Shown here piece after piece: positions 15,575 to 23,745 of a stretch of DNA of 64,000 nt. The position numbers and the translations under genes are program-made. Every line of letters starts with the position of its first letter. Position 1 is the stretch's first letter. Below the pieces are notes generated by a model. That model was not told the origin of the DNA. It did not search any database and saw only the letters and a program-made list of their open reading frames with translations. The stretch comes from Candidatus Hydrogenedens sp. GTDB taxonomy: Bacteria > Hydrogenedentota > Hydrogenedentia > Hydrogenedentales > JAEUWI01. The stretch is from the NCBI GenBank assembly GCA_016125095.1, contig WGMK01000035.1, positions 18,060-82,059 of the forward strand, read 5' to 3'.

Positions 15575-17065
15575 TCAGACCTCCTGCGTGGTTTCGGCTT
15601 CCCGCGTAATCTTGTCGATAATGTTCGTGGTGCTGTGCCCGTCGACGCCCGGCAGAATCGCGATACGCCCGCCGTGGCCTTCCACCAGCTTCCGTTCCTG
15701 CTGGTCGATCGTGTCGATGGTGTAGTCCCCGCCCTTCACATAGACATCGGGCTTCAGCGTTTCTATCAGCTGGTAGGGCGAGGGGTCGTCGAAGAGCACC
15801 AGATAGTCCACGCACGCCAGTGCCGAAAGCACCAGCGCGCGGTCGTCCTCGCCGATCACCGGGCGCGTCGGCCCCTTGATCGCCCGCACCGAGGCGTCGC
15901 TGTTGAGTCCCAGTACCATCACGTCACCCTCGCGGCGCGCGGCGATGAGGTAGGTGATATGCCCCACATGCAGGATATCGAAGCAGCCATTGGTCCATAC
16001 CACGCGCTTGCCTTCGCCTTGCAACTTGCGCACCATCGGCTGGAGCGCCTCGAGCGTCTTGAGCTTCGCGGGCCCCTGCCGTCCCGACAGCGCCGCCTCC
16101 ACCTCGGCGCGGCTGATGGTCACCACGCCCTCCTGTACTACCGCCAGCCCGGCGGCGGTATTCGCCAGAAACGCGCAGTCCTCGAGCGTGGCCCCGGCGG
16201 CGCGCGCGAGCACGGTCATCGCGGCCACGGTATCGCCTGCGCCCGTCACATCGACCGCATTCACCGGCCCGGCGGGCACGTGCGTATGGCTGCCGTCTTC
16301 GGCGAACACGCTGATGCCGTGCGGCCCGCGGGTGATAAACACGTTGCGCGCGGATTTCAGCAGCGCGCCGCCCGCCGCCAGCAGGGTCGCTTCGTCCGCG
16401 ATCTCGATGCCCGCCGCGCGCCCGGCCTCGGTGTCGTTTGGCACGATGATGTCGATGCCGTCGAACATGCCCGCCCGGTCGCGCGAGTCGGCCACGGTGA
16501 CCAGACCATGCGCCTGCGCCATGTCGCGGATGGCGTCGAGCACGGCCGGAGTAATCACCGAGCCGACCTGATCGCCGATGAGAATGGCCTGACAGTCCGG
16601 GGCGTACTGGCGGATGTTGGCGACGACGGCCGCCTCGACCGCGCCGGAAATCGGCACGGGGCGCGGGGTGTCCGTGCGGAGCATTTCCTGGAGGGGCGTG
16701 TTGTGCCCGCCCGCCCGCAGCTTGCCATACGTATTCGTCGGCCGCGCGGGGTCCGTCACAATGCCGGCGGTATCCACGCCGCGCTTCTCGAATTCCTGCT
16801 TCACGATGCCGGCGTTCACGTCAGCCCCGACCACGCCCACCATCACCACCGGGCCGCCCAGCGAGGCGGTATTGCAGGCGGCATTGCCCGCGGCGCCCGG
16901 GTTGTAGCGGCGCTCGCGCACCTCCAGCACGGGAATCGGCGCCTCGAGACTGACCTCGTTCACGACGCCGAAGACGTTCTCATCCAGGTAGATATCGCCA
17001 ACGGCCAGGACCTTCAGTCCGCCCAGACGACTCAGAATCGCGCGCAAGCGCTCGCTATGCTCCAT
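15575..17065 (-). CDS. hldE: Bifunctional heptose 7-phosphate kinase / heptose 1-phosphate adenylyltransferase
   Basis: Bifunctional enzyme of 496 aa making ADP-heptose for the lipopolysaccharide inner core. The N-terminal PfkB/ribokinase domain (about 1-330) has GDIYLDENVFG, PGAAGNAACN and the GAGDTVAAM catalytic signature. The C-terminal nucleotidyltransferase (about 355-496) has TNGCFDILHVGHI with the HxGH motif. ATG 17065 is chosen with GAGAAGGG upstream; the frame is open further but lacks another good start. It is slightly longer than E. coli HldE (477 aa). Together with WaaF at 23746 it shows the organism makes heptose-containing LPS. Confidence 0.95.
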   Translation of the reverse strand: MEHSERLRAILSRLGGLKVLAVGDIYLDENVFGVVNEVSLEAPIPVLEVRERRYNPGAAGNAACNTASLGGPVVMVGVVGADVNAGIVKQEFEKRGVDTAGIVTDPARPTNTYGKLRAGGHNTPLQEMLRTDTPRPVPISGAVEAAVVANIRQYAPDCQAILIGDQVGSVITPAVLDAIRDMAQAHGLVTVADSRDRAGMFDGIDIIVPNDTEAGRAAGIEIADEATLLAAGGALLKSARNVFITRGPHGISVFAEDGSHTHVPAGPVNAVDVTGAGDTVAAMTVLARAAGATLEDCAFLANTAAGLAVVQEGVVTISRAEVEAALSGRQGPAKLKTLEALQPMVRKLQGEGKRVVWTNGCFDILHVGHITYLIAARREGDVMVLGLNSDASVRAIKGPTRPVIGEDDRALVLSALACVDYLVLFDDPSPYQLIETLKPDVYVKGGDYTIDTIDQQERKLVEGHGGRIAILPGVDGHSTTNIIDKITREAETTQEV

Positions 17066-17098
17066 CGATGAACCCTTCTCCTCGTTGGCCCGGCAGAG

Positions 17099-17128
17099 AT
17101 TGTAGCGGCAGATTCGCAGCGCTTCCAA
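17099..17128 (-). promoter_or_regulatory. Candidate hldE promoter
   Basis: On the reverse strand TTGGAA (17123-17128) and TACAAT (17099-17104) are separated by 18 nt, and the latter is preceded by GC to give GCTACAAT, the recurrent box of the window. Transcription would begin about 25 nt before the hldE ATG. Confidence 0.55.
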
Positions 17129-17217
17129 GGCGGGGCCGCAAGATGCAGGTTGAGGATTCTGCAAGAATTGCGTAAGCTTTGGCGTTTGGGTTTGCGTTGG
17201 CTTGAGAGGGAATCACC

Positions 17218-18174
17218 ATGCGCAAGAAATTCGCTATCTTCGGCATTGTACTGCTCGTCATTATTCTGGTGCCGCTTGGGGCACTGGGCGCATTCTACCA
17301 GTCCAACTTCGCGCGGACGCCCGGCCAGTATTTCGACTCCGACGGGGTGCAGATTTATTACACCGACCAGGGCGAGGGCGAGCCGGTCATTCTCGTGCAC
17401 GGCTTCGCGTTCAACGCCGATTTGAACTGGCGCAGCCCGGGCATCATCGACGCGCTGGCGAAGGACTACCGCGTTATCGCGCTGGACAACCGCGGCCACG
17501 GCCTGAGCGGCAAGCCCCACGACCCGGCGGCCTACGGCGAAGAAATGCCCCGCGATATCATCCGGCTGATGGACCACCTCGGCATCGAGAAGGCGAACGT
17601 CATCGGCTATTCGATGGGCGGCTTTATCACGCTGAAACTCGCGACCATGTATCCCGAGCGCCTGATCAGCGCCGCGCCGTGCGGCATGGGCTGGGGCAAA
17701 ATGGACGACGACAACCGCGCGCTGATCGACCGTATCGCCTCGTCGCTCGAAGAGGGCAAGGGCTTCGGTCCGTTGCTCGAGCGGCTGAACATCAAAGTCG
17801 AGGACCGCGCCGTGAGCGGGAAGCTGTTCAACTACATGCTCACCTCCACCAACGACACCCTCGCGCTGGCGGCCGCCATGCGCGGCATGGAACAGCTGGA
17901 GGTGTCCGAGGAAGCGCTGCGCAAGAACCAGGTGCCGATGCTCACCGTCGTTGGCAGTATCGACCCGCTCGCCGAGGAAGCCGGCCCGATGGAAAAGGTC
18001 GCCAACAGCCACGAGCTGGTGTGGGTGGAGGGCGCGGACCATGTGACCTGTATCCGGCGTCCGGAATACCTCGCCGCGCTCGAGGCCTTCCTCGCCGACC
18101 CGCCTGCCCCGGAACCCGTGGTGGCGGCCGAGCCCGCGGCGGAAGAAGAACATGCGCGGGACGCTGCGGCGTAG
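17218..18174 (+). CDS. Membrane-anchored alpha/beta hydrolase
   Basis: Alpha/beta-fold hydrolase of 318 aa held at the outer face of the inner membrane by one N-terminal helix (about residues 5-28). LVHGFAFNADLNW forms the oxyanion region, GYSMGG holds the nucleophile Ser, the acid is probably in GSIDPL and the His in GADHVT. A charged Ala/Pro/Glu tail (EPVVAAEPAAEEE) ends the protein. GAGGGAATCACC precedes the ATG. It is clearly paralogous to the next gene and to the one at 56176. Substrates may be lipids or esters; none is indicated. Confidence 0.86.
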   Translation: MRKKFAIFGIVLLVIILVPLGALGAFYQSNFARTPGQYFDSDGVQIYYTDQGEGEPVILVHGFAFNADLNWRSPGIIDALAKDYRVIALDNRGHGLSGKPHDPAAYGEEMPRDIIRLMDHLGIEKANVIGYSMGGFITLKLATMYPERLISAAPCGMGWGKMDDDNRALIDRIASSLEEGKGFGPLLERLNIKVEDRAVSGKLFNYMLTSTNDTLALAAAMRGMEQLEVSEEALRKNQVPMLTVVGSIDPLAEEAGPMEKVANSHELVWVEGADHVTCIRRPEYLAALEAFLADPPAPEPVVAAEPAAEEEHARDAAA

Positions 18175-18194
18175 CGAGACGCATCTTCAATTCG

Positions 18195-18362
18195 CGGCCT
18201 GGCCGCTTTGGAGTGCGGCGGACTTGCCGCCGCTTTCCGAAGGGAGCTTGCTCCCGTCGCCCGTGGACCGGCTAGAATCTGCCGTCCAAGCGACGGAAGC
18301 GAGCTTCCTCAGAAAAAAGCGTAAGCAAGTCTTGCGCACTCCAAAGCGGCGAAGCCGCGACA
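18195..18362. repeat. Dispersed structured repeat, copy 1
   Basis: An intergenic element bounded by a 16-bp perfect inverted repeat, GCCGCTTTGGAGTGCG at 18202-18217 and its complement at 18335-18350. Inside are small hairpins such as GGGAGCTTGCTCCC and GGAAGCGAGCTTCC. The same architecture and near-identical internal words recur at 45976-46142. It separates two paralogous hydrolase genes and contains no gene. Confidence 0.75.
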
Positions 18363-18373
18363 CAGGACATGGG

Positions 18374-19327
18374 ATGGACGGAATGAAACGCTGGATTAAA
18401 CGTATCGCCCTCACGCTCGTGCTGCTGCTCATTGTCAGCGGCGCGGGGCTGGGCTACGTCGTTCACCTGGTGACCTCGCGTTTGCAGGGCGAGATGTTCG
18501 AGTCGGACGGCTTTCCGATTCACTACACCGACGAAGGCGCGGGCGAGCCGGTGGTGCTGGTTCACGGCCTCGCGGCGAATGCCGACCTGAACTGGCGGCG
18601 CGCGGGGATTACCGATCTGCTGGCGAAGGAGTTCCGCGTCATCAGCTTCGACGTGCGCGGGCATGGCCTGAGCGGCCGCAGCAGCAACCCCGAGGATTAC
18701 GGCCGCGAGATGTCGGAAGACGTCGTGCGCCTGATGGACCACCTCGGCATCGAAAAAGCCCACGTGGCGGGCTATTCGCTCGGCGGCTTTATCGCGCTGA
18801 AGGCCGTGTCCGACCACCCCGATCGCTTCGCCAGCGTGGCCTATTGCGCCTCGGGCTGGAAGGACCCCGCGGGTCCGGAAGAAATCCTGAGCCCCTACCG
18901 TCCCGCGCCCACGCAGACCACCTTTCTGCACGGCGGCGTCGAGTACCGCACGGCCTACGCCGACAACGGCCCGCGCCTGATCTGGGGGCCCATCGATTGG
19001 GCCAAGGACTGGATCGGCGATGCCATCGTGGACAAAGGCTCGGTGAAGGCGCTGAAGAAGAACCTGCTCGGCCTGCTCGTGACCGAGGACGAACTGGAAG
19101 CGATGACCGTGCCGGCCATCTGTTTCATGGGCACGAACGACGGGCTGAAGCCCTACGCCGACGACCTCAAGGCGCACCTGCCCACGGTGGAATACGTGAT
19201 CATGAACGGCGCGAACCACATCACCCTGGCCATGCGGCGCGATTTCCGCGAGGGCCTGCGCGACTTTTTCCGGGCGCACCCGATTCACCCCGCCAGCCCC
19301 GTCGCGCACGCGGCGGCCGCGGAGTAA
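18374..19327 (+). CDS. Membrane-anchored alpha/beta hydrolase (paralogue)
   Basis: Alpha/beta hydrolase of 317 aa with an N-terminal anchor (about residues 6-30). FPIHYTDEGAGEPVVLVHGL leads the core; GYSLGG holds the nucleophile, GTNDGL the acid and GANHIT the His. I chose ATG 18374 with AGGA upstream; the frame is open further into the repeat element but that is not coding. It shares MDHLGIEKA and most of the fold with the 17218 gene, so the two are tandem duplicates now split by the structured repeat. The FAD-oxidase gene follows after 7 nt. Confidence 0.86.
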   Translation: MDGMKRWIKRIALTLVLLLIVSGAGLGYVVHLVTSRLQGEMFESDGFPIHYTDEGAGEPVVLVHGLAANADLNWRRAGITDLLAKEFRVISFDVRGHGLSGRSSNPEDYGREMSEDVVRLMDHLGIEKAHVAGYSLGGFIALKAVSDHPDRFASVAYCASGWKDPAGPEEILSPYRPAPTQTTFLHGGVEYRTAYADNGPRLIWGPIDWAKDWIGDAIVDKGSVKALKKNLLGLLVTEDELEAMTVPAICFMGTNDGLKPYADDLKAHLPTVEYVIMNGANHITLAMRRDFREGLRDFFRAHPIHPASPVAHAAAAE

Positions 19328-19334
19328 GAATGCC

Positions 19335-20726
19335 ATGCGCCTGAAGCTCGACGAGCGCCCATTCGCTACGGTGCCCCCGGCAGTCTCGCCCGACGGCGCC
19401 TATCAGCCGGTCAGCTTCTGGCAGGAAACGATTGACGTTGCCCCCGGCGCGCCCCTGCAGGAACACCTGCAATGCGACGTGTGTGTCATCGGCGGCGGCT
19501 ACTCCGGGCTGTCCGTGGCGCGCGAGCTCAAGCAGCGCAAGCCCGACCTCGATATCGTGGTGCTCGAGCGCGGCGTATGCGGCCATGGCGCGAGCGGACG
19601 CAACGGCGGCTTCTCCATGCCGCTCATCGGATGGGACCTGTACGAGACGGCGAAATCGCTGGGCGACGAGAAAGCCAAGCGCACGTACGAACTCATGTAC
19701 GACGCGGTGGACTACTTCAAGCGGCTGATTGCCGACAACGCGATCGCCTGCGATTTGGAGTCCACCGGCTATCTGTTCATCAATACCTGCGAGGCGCGCG
19801 AGAAGCATTCGCGGCACGAACTCGCCAAGGCGCAGCAGCTGGGCTTCGACCACCGCTGGCTCGACCGCGCGGAATTGCAGGACTACATCCGCAGCGACCG
19901 CTACCGCAGCGCCATTTTCGATCCGCACCCGTGCATCGTGAATCCGGCGAAGCTGGCGCGGGGGCTGAAAGACGCCGCCGAGCGTCAGGGCATCCGCATC
20001 TACGAACAAACCAGCGTGACCGGACTGACCGACGGCGACCCGGTGTCCATCACGACCGAGCACGGTAGCGTGAAGGCCAGGCAGGTGGCGCTCTGCCTCA
20101 ACGGCTTCGGCGCGTCGCTGGGATTTTTCAAGCACGCCGTGCTGCCGATTCACACCTACATCGTGCTGACCGAGCCGCTGACGGACGCGCAGCTGGAGGC
20201 GATCGGCTGGGCGAAACACCGCGCCAGCCTCGAGACCGCCCGTAATTTCATCCACTACTTCCGGCTGACGGCCGACAACCGCATCGCCTTCGGCGGCGAG
20301 GACGCCGACCTCTACCCCGGCGGCGTCTATCGCAACCTCGACGAAACGATCGCCGCGGCCCTGCGCCAGCGCTTCCGCGAACACTTCCCCAGCCTGGCCG
20401 ATGTGCGATTCACGCATGCCTGGGGCGGCACGCTCGGCGTCTCGCTCGACATGTTCCCCGTGTTCGGGCAGGGCGGCGACCACGGCTCTATCTTCCACGC
20501 TTGCGCCTATGCCGGCCACGGCGTGAGCCTGAGCAATTACTGCGGCACGATTCTCGCGCCAATGATGCTGCGCGCCGCCGGCCACACCGACGTGCCCGAG
20601 CCCGCGCAGTTGCCTTTCTTCTGGAACAAGAAACCCCTGCCCATGCCGCCCGATCCTTTCCGCTATTGGGGCCTCCGCGTCTACCGCCAGGCCCTCAAGG
20701 CGCAGGACTGGTGGCAGGGCGCGTAA
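19335..20726 (+). CDS. FAD-dependent amine/amino-acid oxidase (DAO family)
   Basis: Flavoprotein of 463 aa in the glycine oxidase/gamma-glutamylputrescine oxidase group. VCVIGGGYSGLSVARELK near residue 50 is the FAD-binding fold, and GASGRNGGF is typical of PuuB-like oxidases. WGGTLGVSLDMFPVFG near the C-terminus is another family landmark. It would oxidise a primary or secondary amine to an aldehyde or imine. It precedes a thiolase gene by 17 nt with the same strand, suggesting a shared breakdown path with the aminotransferase/aldolase operon upstream. The substrate is not known. Confidence 0.85.
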   Translation: MRLKLDERPFATVPPAVSPDGAYQPVSFWQETIDVAPGAPLQEHLQCDVCVIGGGYSGLSVARELKQRKPDLDIVVLERGVCGHGASGRNGGFSMPLIGWDLYETAKSLGDEKAKRTYELMYDAVDYFKRLIADNAIACDLESTGYLFINTCEAREKHSRHELAKAQQLGFDHRWLDRAELQDYIRSDRYRSAIFDPHPCIVNPAKLARGLKDAAERQGIRIYEQTSVTGLTDGDPVSITTEHGSVKARQVALCLNGFGASLGFFKHAVLPIHTYIVLTEPLTDAQLEAIGWAKHRASLETARNFIHYFRLTADNRIAFGGEDADLYPGGVYRNLDETIAAALRQRFREHFPSLADVRFTHAWGGTLGVSLDMFPVFGQGGDHGSIFHACAYAGHGVSLSNYCGTILAPMMLRAAGHTDVPEPAQLPFFWNKKPLPMPPDPFRYWGLRVYRQALKAQDWWQGA

Positions 20727-20743
20727 CTCCTGGAGCTGTACCC

Positions 20744-21976
20744 ATGAAAACTTCCCCCGTTTATGTGCTTGGCGGCTATCAGACCGATTTCGCGGTGAAC
20801 TACGCGAAGGCCGGCCAGAACTTTCTCGATGTGTTCAACGACACCGTGCGCGGCACGCTGGAGGCCACGGGCGTCGAGGCGAAGGAAATCCAGTCGGCGC
20901 ATGTGGCGAACTTCATGGGCGAGCTGATGTTCGGCCAGGGCCACCTGGGCGCGTTCTTTCTGGAGACCGACCCGGCCTTCGCGGGACTGCCGACGATGCG
21001 GCACGAGGCCGCGTGCGCCTCGGGCAGCGTGGCCGTGCTGGCGGCCATGGCGGCGATCGAGGCGGGACGCTACGACTGCGTGTGCGTGCTGGGCGTGGAG
21101 ATGGAGAAATGCCTGCCCGCGGGCGAGACGGCGAAGCACTTGGGCGCGGCGGCGTGGGTCGAGCGCGAATGCGAAGGCATCCGCTTTCCGTGGCCGCACA
21201 TGTTCAGCCGCCTGGCCGACGAATACGACGCGCGCTACGGGCTGGACCAGAAGCACCTCGCGGCACTGGGCAAGAAGAACTACGACAACGCCCGTCGCAA
21301 CCCGAACGCGCAGACGCGCAGCTGGGCGATGACCGACGACCACTTCGCCGAGAACGATGAATTGAATCCGGTGATCGAAGGGCGCATCCGCCGGCAGGAT
21401 TGCAGCCAGGTGACCGATGGCGGCGCGGCGGTGCTTCTTGCGTCGGCCGACTTCGCGCAGCGCTACGCCGCCCGCACGGGCCGCGCGCTGGAGTCCATAC
21501 CGCGCATCAAGGGCTGGGGCCACCACACCGCGCGCATCGCCTTCGACGACAAGGTGGCCGCGAGCAAGAACGACCGCTACGTGTTTCCCTTCGTGCGCGA
21601 GACCATCATGGACGCGATGGGCCGGGCCAACATCAGCGATGTCTACGCCTTCGACGCCATCGAGGTGCACGACTGCTTCACGCCGACGGAATACATGGCG
21701 ATTGACCACTTCGGCCTCACGGCGCCCGGCGAAAGCTGGAAGGCCATCGAGGAAGGCGTCGTCGCCTTCGGCGGCCGCGTGCCCATTAACGCCAGCGGCG
21801 GCCTCATCGGCCTCGGCCACCCCGTCGGTGCCACCGGCATCCGCATGGTGCTCGACGGCTGGAAGCAGACCACCGAGAGCGCCGGCGAATACCAGGTGCC
21901 CGGCGCCCGTAACATCGGCACCCTCAACATCGGCGGCAGCGCCACCACCGCCGTCAGCTTCGTCGTCGGGGTATAA
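20744..21976 (+). CDS. SCP2-type thiolase (acetyl-CoA acetyltransferase-like)
   Basis: Thiolase-fold protein of 410 aa. GGAG lies 8 nt upstream of ATG 20744. The nucleophile Cys is in HEAACASGSVA, the middle motif EVHDCFTPTE supplies a second site residue in place of the usual NEAF motif, and GGLIGLGHPVGATG is the C-terminal thiolase signature. The pattern fits the SCP2/lipid-transfer-like thiolases, often of unclear substrate and working with a DUF35 partner; no DUF35 gene is seen here. It probably cleaves a 3-oxoacyl-CoA and ends the operon before the REP/RAYT region. Confidence 0.86.
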   Translation: MKTSPVYVLGGYQTDFAVNYAKAGQNFLDVFNDTVRGTLEATGVEAKEIQSAHVANFMGELMFGQGHLGAFFLETDPAFAGLPTMRHEAACASGSVAVLAAMAAIEAGRYDCVCVLGVEMEKCLPAGETAKHLGAAAWVERECEGIRFPWPHMFSRLADEYDARYGLDQKHLAALGKKNYDNARRNPNAQTRSWAMTDDHFAENDELNPVIEGRIRRQDCSQVTDGGAAVLLASADFAQRYAARTGRALESIPRIKGWGHHTARIAFDDKVAASKNDRYVFPFVRETIMDAMGRANISDVYAFDAIEVHDCFTPTEYMAIDHFGLTAPGESWKAIEEGVVAFGGRVPINASGGLIGLGHPVGATGIRMVLDGWKQTTESAGEYQVPGARNIGTLNIGGSATTAVSFVVGV

Positions 21977-21999
21977 CCGGTAGCCGCACATCTTCTCGT

Positions 22000-22049
22000 G
22001 CTGTGGGCGGGTTTCCCGACCCGCCCACTCTTCTGACCGAAGGTCTCCA
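22000..22049 (+). repeat. REP-like element 1
   Basis: A 10-bp perfect stem GTGGGCGGGT/ACCCGCCCAC (22003-22012, 22019-22028) with a 6-nt loop is followed by TCTTCTGACCGAAGGTCTCCA, which contains a second small dyad GACC-GAA-GGTC. The same unit occurs three more times within 1.7 kb around a RAYT gene. It may also act as the terminator of the thiolase gene. Confidence 0.8.
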
Positions 22050-22062
22050 ACCCCATCCCACA

Positions 22063-22158
22063 GCACGTAACTTAATCTTGGTAGGACTCGTAGCGGACGC
22101 GCGGCGCGTAGTTGTCGAGGTCGCGTAGCACGGCGATGACGGCAGGCGTCATCGGAAA
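22063..22158 (-). pseudogene. Duplicated 3' end of the downstream H-X9-DG-like gene
   Basis: These 96 bases repeat 22892-22987 with a single difference (A versus G at the Ala/Val codon). The copy encodes only the last residues of the protein at 22901 (MTPAVIA...RVRYESYQD) and has no start, so it is a gene fragment. It lies on the far side of the RAYT gene in the same orientation as the intact gene. Confidence 0.85.
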
Positions 22159-22168
22159 TTTTCCCCTT

Positions 22169-22218
22169 GCTGTGGGCGCGTTTCCTGACCCGCCCACTCT
22201 TCTGACCGAAGGTCTCCA
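22169..22218 (+). repeat. REP-like element 2
   Basis: Same orientation as REP 1 and differing from it at two positions (GTGGGCGCGTTTCCTGACCCGCCCAC), so its stem is imperfect. It sits just upstream of the RAYT promoter. Confidence 0.8.
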
Positions 22219-22223
22219 TCCGC

Positions 22224-22252
22224 TTTCCACACGCGACTTATATCGCTATACT
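22224..22252 (+). promoter_or_regulatory. Candidate RAYT promoter
   Basis: TTTCCA (22224-22229) and TATACT (22247-22252) are 17 nt apart; GC before the latter makes the recurrent GCTATACT box. The -10 box ends only 6 nt before the ATG, so the RAYT message may be leaderless; no ribosome site is visible. Confidence 0.5.
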
Positions 22253-22258
22253 TGCCCC

Positions 22259-22807
22259 ATGGAGAACTATCGCATCCTTCCCGAGGCGTCGGTGTATTTC
22301 GTCACCTACAGCGTCGTGCAATGGTTGCCCGTACTTGTCAGCGGCGACGCGATGGGGATTGTCGCGGATAGCCTCAAGCATTGTCATCATGCGAAAGGCT
22401 TACGGATCAACGGCTATGTATTCATGCCGACGCACATCCACGCTATCGTATTCCACGAGTCGCATTCTTCGGAAGCCTTACGCCGGACACTCGCGGCATT
22501 CCGGCAATTCACCGGACGCGCCCTCGCGGATTTCTGCGCCGAGCGTATGCCGCCATTGTTCTCGCGCATCTTCGAAGAAGCCGCCGGGGAAGATCGGCTC
22601 CGACGCTTCTGGCAACCATCTCGACATCCTGTGTCGATCGAATCGGAGCGCTTCTGGGAACAGAAGTTGGAATATATGCACGCCAATCCATGTCGGAAAG
22701 GCCTGGTGCTTTATCCTGAAGACTGGCAGTTCTCCTCCGCACGGTTTTACGCGCAAGGCAGTGACCCACATGTTGCTGTACCCATTACGCAATTGGATTG
22801 GCACTAG
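22259..22807 (+). CDS. REP-associated tyrosine transposase (RAYT, Y1 family)
   Basis: Single-strand DNA transposase relative of 182 aa in the IS200/IS605 Y1 superfamily. The HUH metal-binding motif is HIHAIVF in YVFMPTHIHAIVF. The catalytic Tyr is probably in EQKLEYMHANPCRKG, and DWQFSSARFY is a hallmark of RAYTs. Such proteins cut and rejoin REP hairpins; REP copies flank this gene on both sides, inverted relative to one another. GC content is visibly lower than in neighbouring genes. It seems intact and is present as one copy in the window. Confidence 0.92.
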   Translation: MENYRILPEASVYFVTYSVVQWLPVLVSGDAMGIVADSLKHCHHAKGLRINGYVFMPTHIHAIVFHESHSSEALRRTLAAFRQFTGRALADFCAERMPPLFSRIFEEAAGEDRLRRFWQPSRHPVSIESERFWEQKLEYMHANPCRKGLVLYPEDWQFSSARFYAQGSDPHVAVPITQLDWH

Positions 22808-22819
22808 GGGATTGGGGAT

Positions 22820-22887
22820 TGGAGACCTTCGGTCAGAAGAGTAGGCGGGTCGGGAAACCCGCCCACAGCAGGAGACCCGCCCACAGC
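22820..22887 (-). repeat. REP-like element 3 with partial extra copy
   Basis: Reverse complement of REP 1 with one mismatch (22820-22869), followed directly by a second, truncated stem AGGAGACCCGCCCACAGC (22870-22887). With REP 2 it brackets the RAYT gene as inverted copies. Confidence 0.8.
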
Positions 22888-22900
22888 TAGGGCACGTAAC

Positions 22901-23629
22901 TTAATCTTGGTAGGACTCGTAGCGGACGCGCGGCGCGTAGTTGTCGAGGTCGCGTAGCGCGGCGATGACGGCAGGCGTCATCGGAAACTTGCCCGGATAG
23001 TCCACGAACTCGGTGTGGCCGTCGAGATACACCACGTGGCCGCCGGGATGGCGGTGGTTCTCCGGCCATTCGATAACCACGGGAATTTCGCTCGGACGCT
23101 TCACCGGGGGCGCGTCAGATGCCAGCAGCGTTTCCAGGCTCTGCATTCGCCGTAACGAGTCTCCGCCGCCGGTGCCCTTCCCCTTGCCTACCGGCAAGTC
23201 GCCCGTGAAGTCCCTACCGCTTGCTATCGCCTCGCGATAGGCGTCGGCAAAGGCCAGCAACTGCGCCTCGTCCTCGATGAAGTAGCCGAGATACACGTAG
23301 CTCCAGTCGTTGAATTGGTGGTCGTACATGATCTCATGAAAAGCACGATCCTCCCTTTGCCGGTCGAATTCGCAGATATGGTCTTGAGAATAGTTCTTGC
23401 ATTCTTCGCAAACCGCGACATCGTAGATAAGAACACCTGCGACTGCTGAAAGCGGTGGGAACAAACCTTCGTGTTCCTTTGCAAACGCCTCGCTGTTTTG
23501 AAACAGCACGTGCGGTCGGCACGACGCCCGGCGGGCGGTATCTCTTATCTCGGCACAGGTATGCAGCAGTAGGGCGCTCAACAGAATTCCCGCCACCGCA
23601 CCCAAGATGTATTTCAAGGGTATGAACAC
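22901..23629 (-). CDS. Hypothetical membrane protein with H-X9-DG-like C-terminus
   Basis: Protein of 242 aa starting at GTG 23629 with GGAGAG 5 nt upstream. One N-terminal hydrophobic segment (about residues 5-23) anchors it. A CEECKNYSQDHICEF cluster in the middle could bind metal or form disulfides. Near the C-terminus HPGGHVVYLDGHTEFV matches the H-X9-DG pattern found in pseudopilin-like proteins of Planctomycetes and Lentisphaerae, though the N-terminus lacks a clear pilin cleavage motif. The last 96 bp of this locus are duplicated beyond the RAYT gene. Function unknown. Confidence 0.7.
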   Translation of the reverse strand: MFIPLKYILGAVAGILLSALLLHTCAEIRDTARRASCRPHVLFQNSEAFAKEHEGLFPPLSAVAGVLIYDVAVCEECKNYSQDHICEFDRQREDRAFHEIMYDHQFNDWSYVYLGYFIEDEAQLLAFADAYREAIASGRDFTGDLPVGKGKGTGGGDSLRRMQSLETLLASDAPPVKRPSEIPVVIEWPENHRHPGGHVVYLDGHTEFVDYPGKFPMTPAVIAALRDLDNYAPRVRYESYQD

Positions 23630-23664
23630 AATGCTCTCCGAGTTTTTCTGTACCTGTCCCCTGC

Positions 23665-23694
23665 AGTAGGCGGGTCGGGAAACTCGCCCACAGC
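23665..23694 (-). repeat. REP-like element 4 (partial)
   Basis: A further inverted-orientation copy of the REP stem (AGTAGGCGGGTCGGGAAACT then CGCCCACAGC) lies just upstream of the H-X9-DG-like gene. Only the main stem is kept; the GACCGAAGGTC tail is missing. Confidence 0.7.
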
Positions 23695-23745
23695 GAGGTC
23701 TTATCCGCGATAATCACCACAATCAGCGGACAAAGCCCATCCGCT

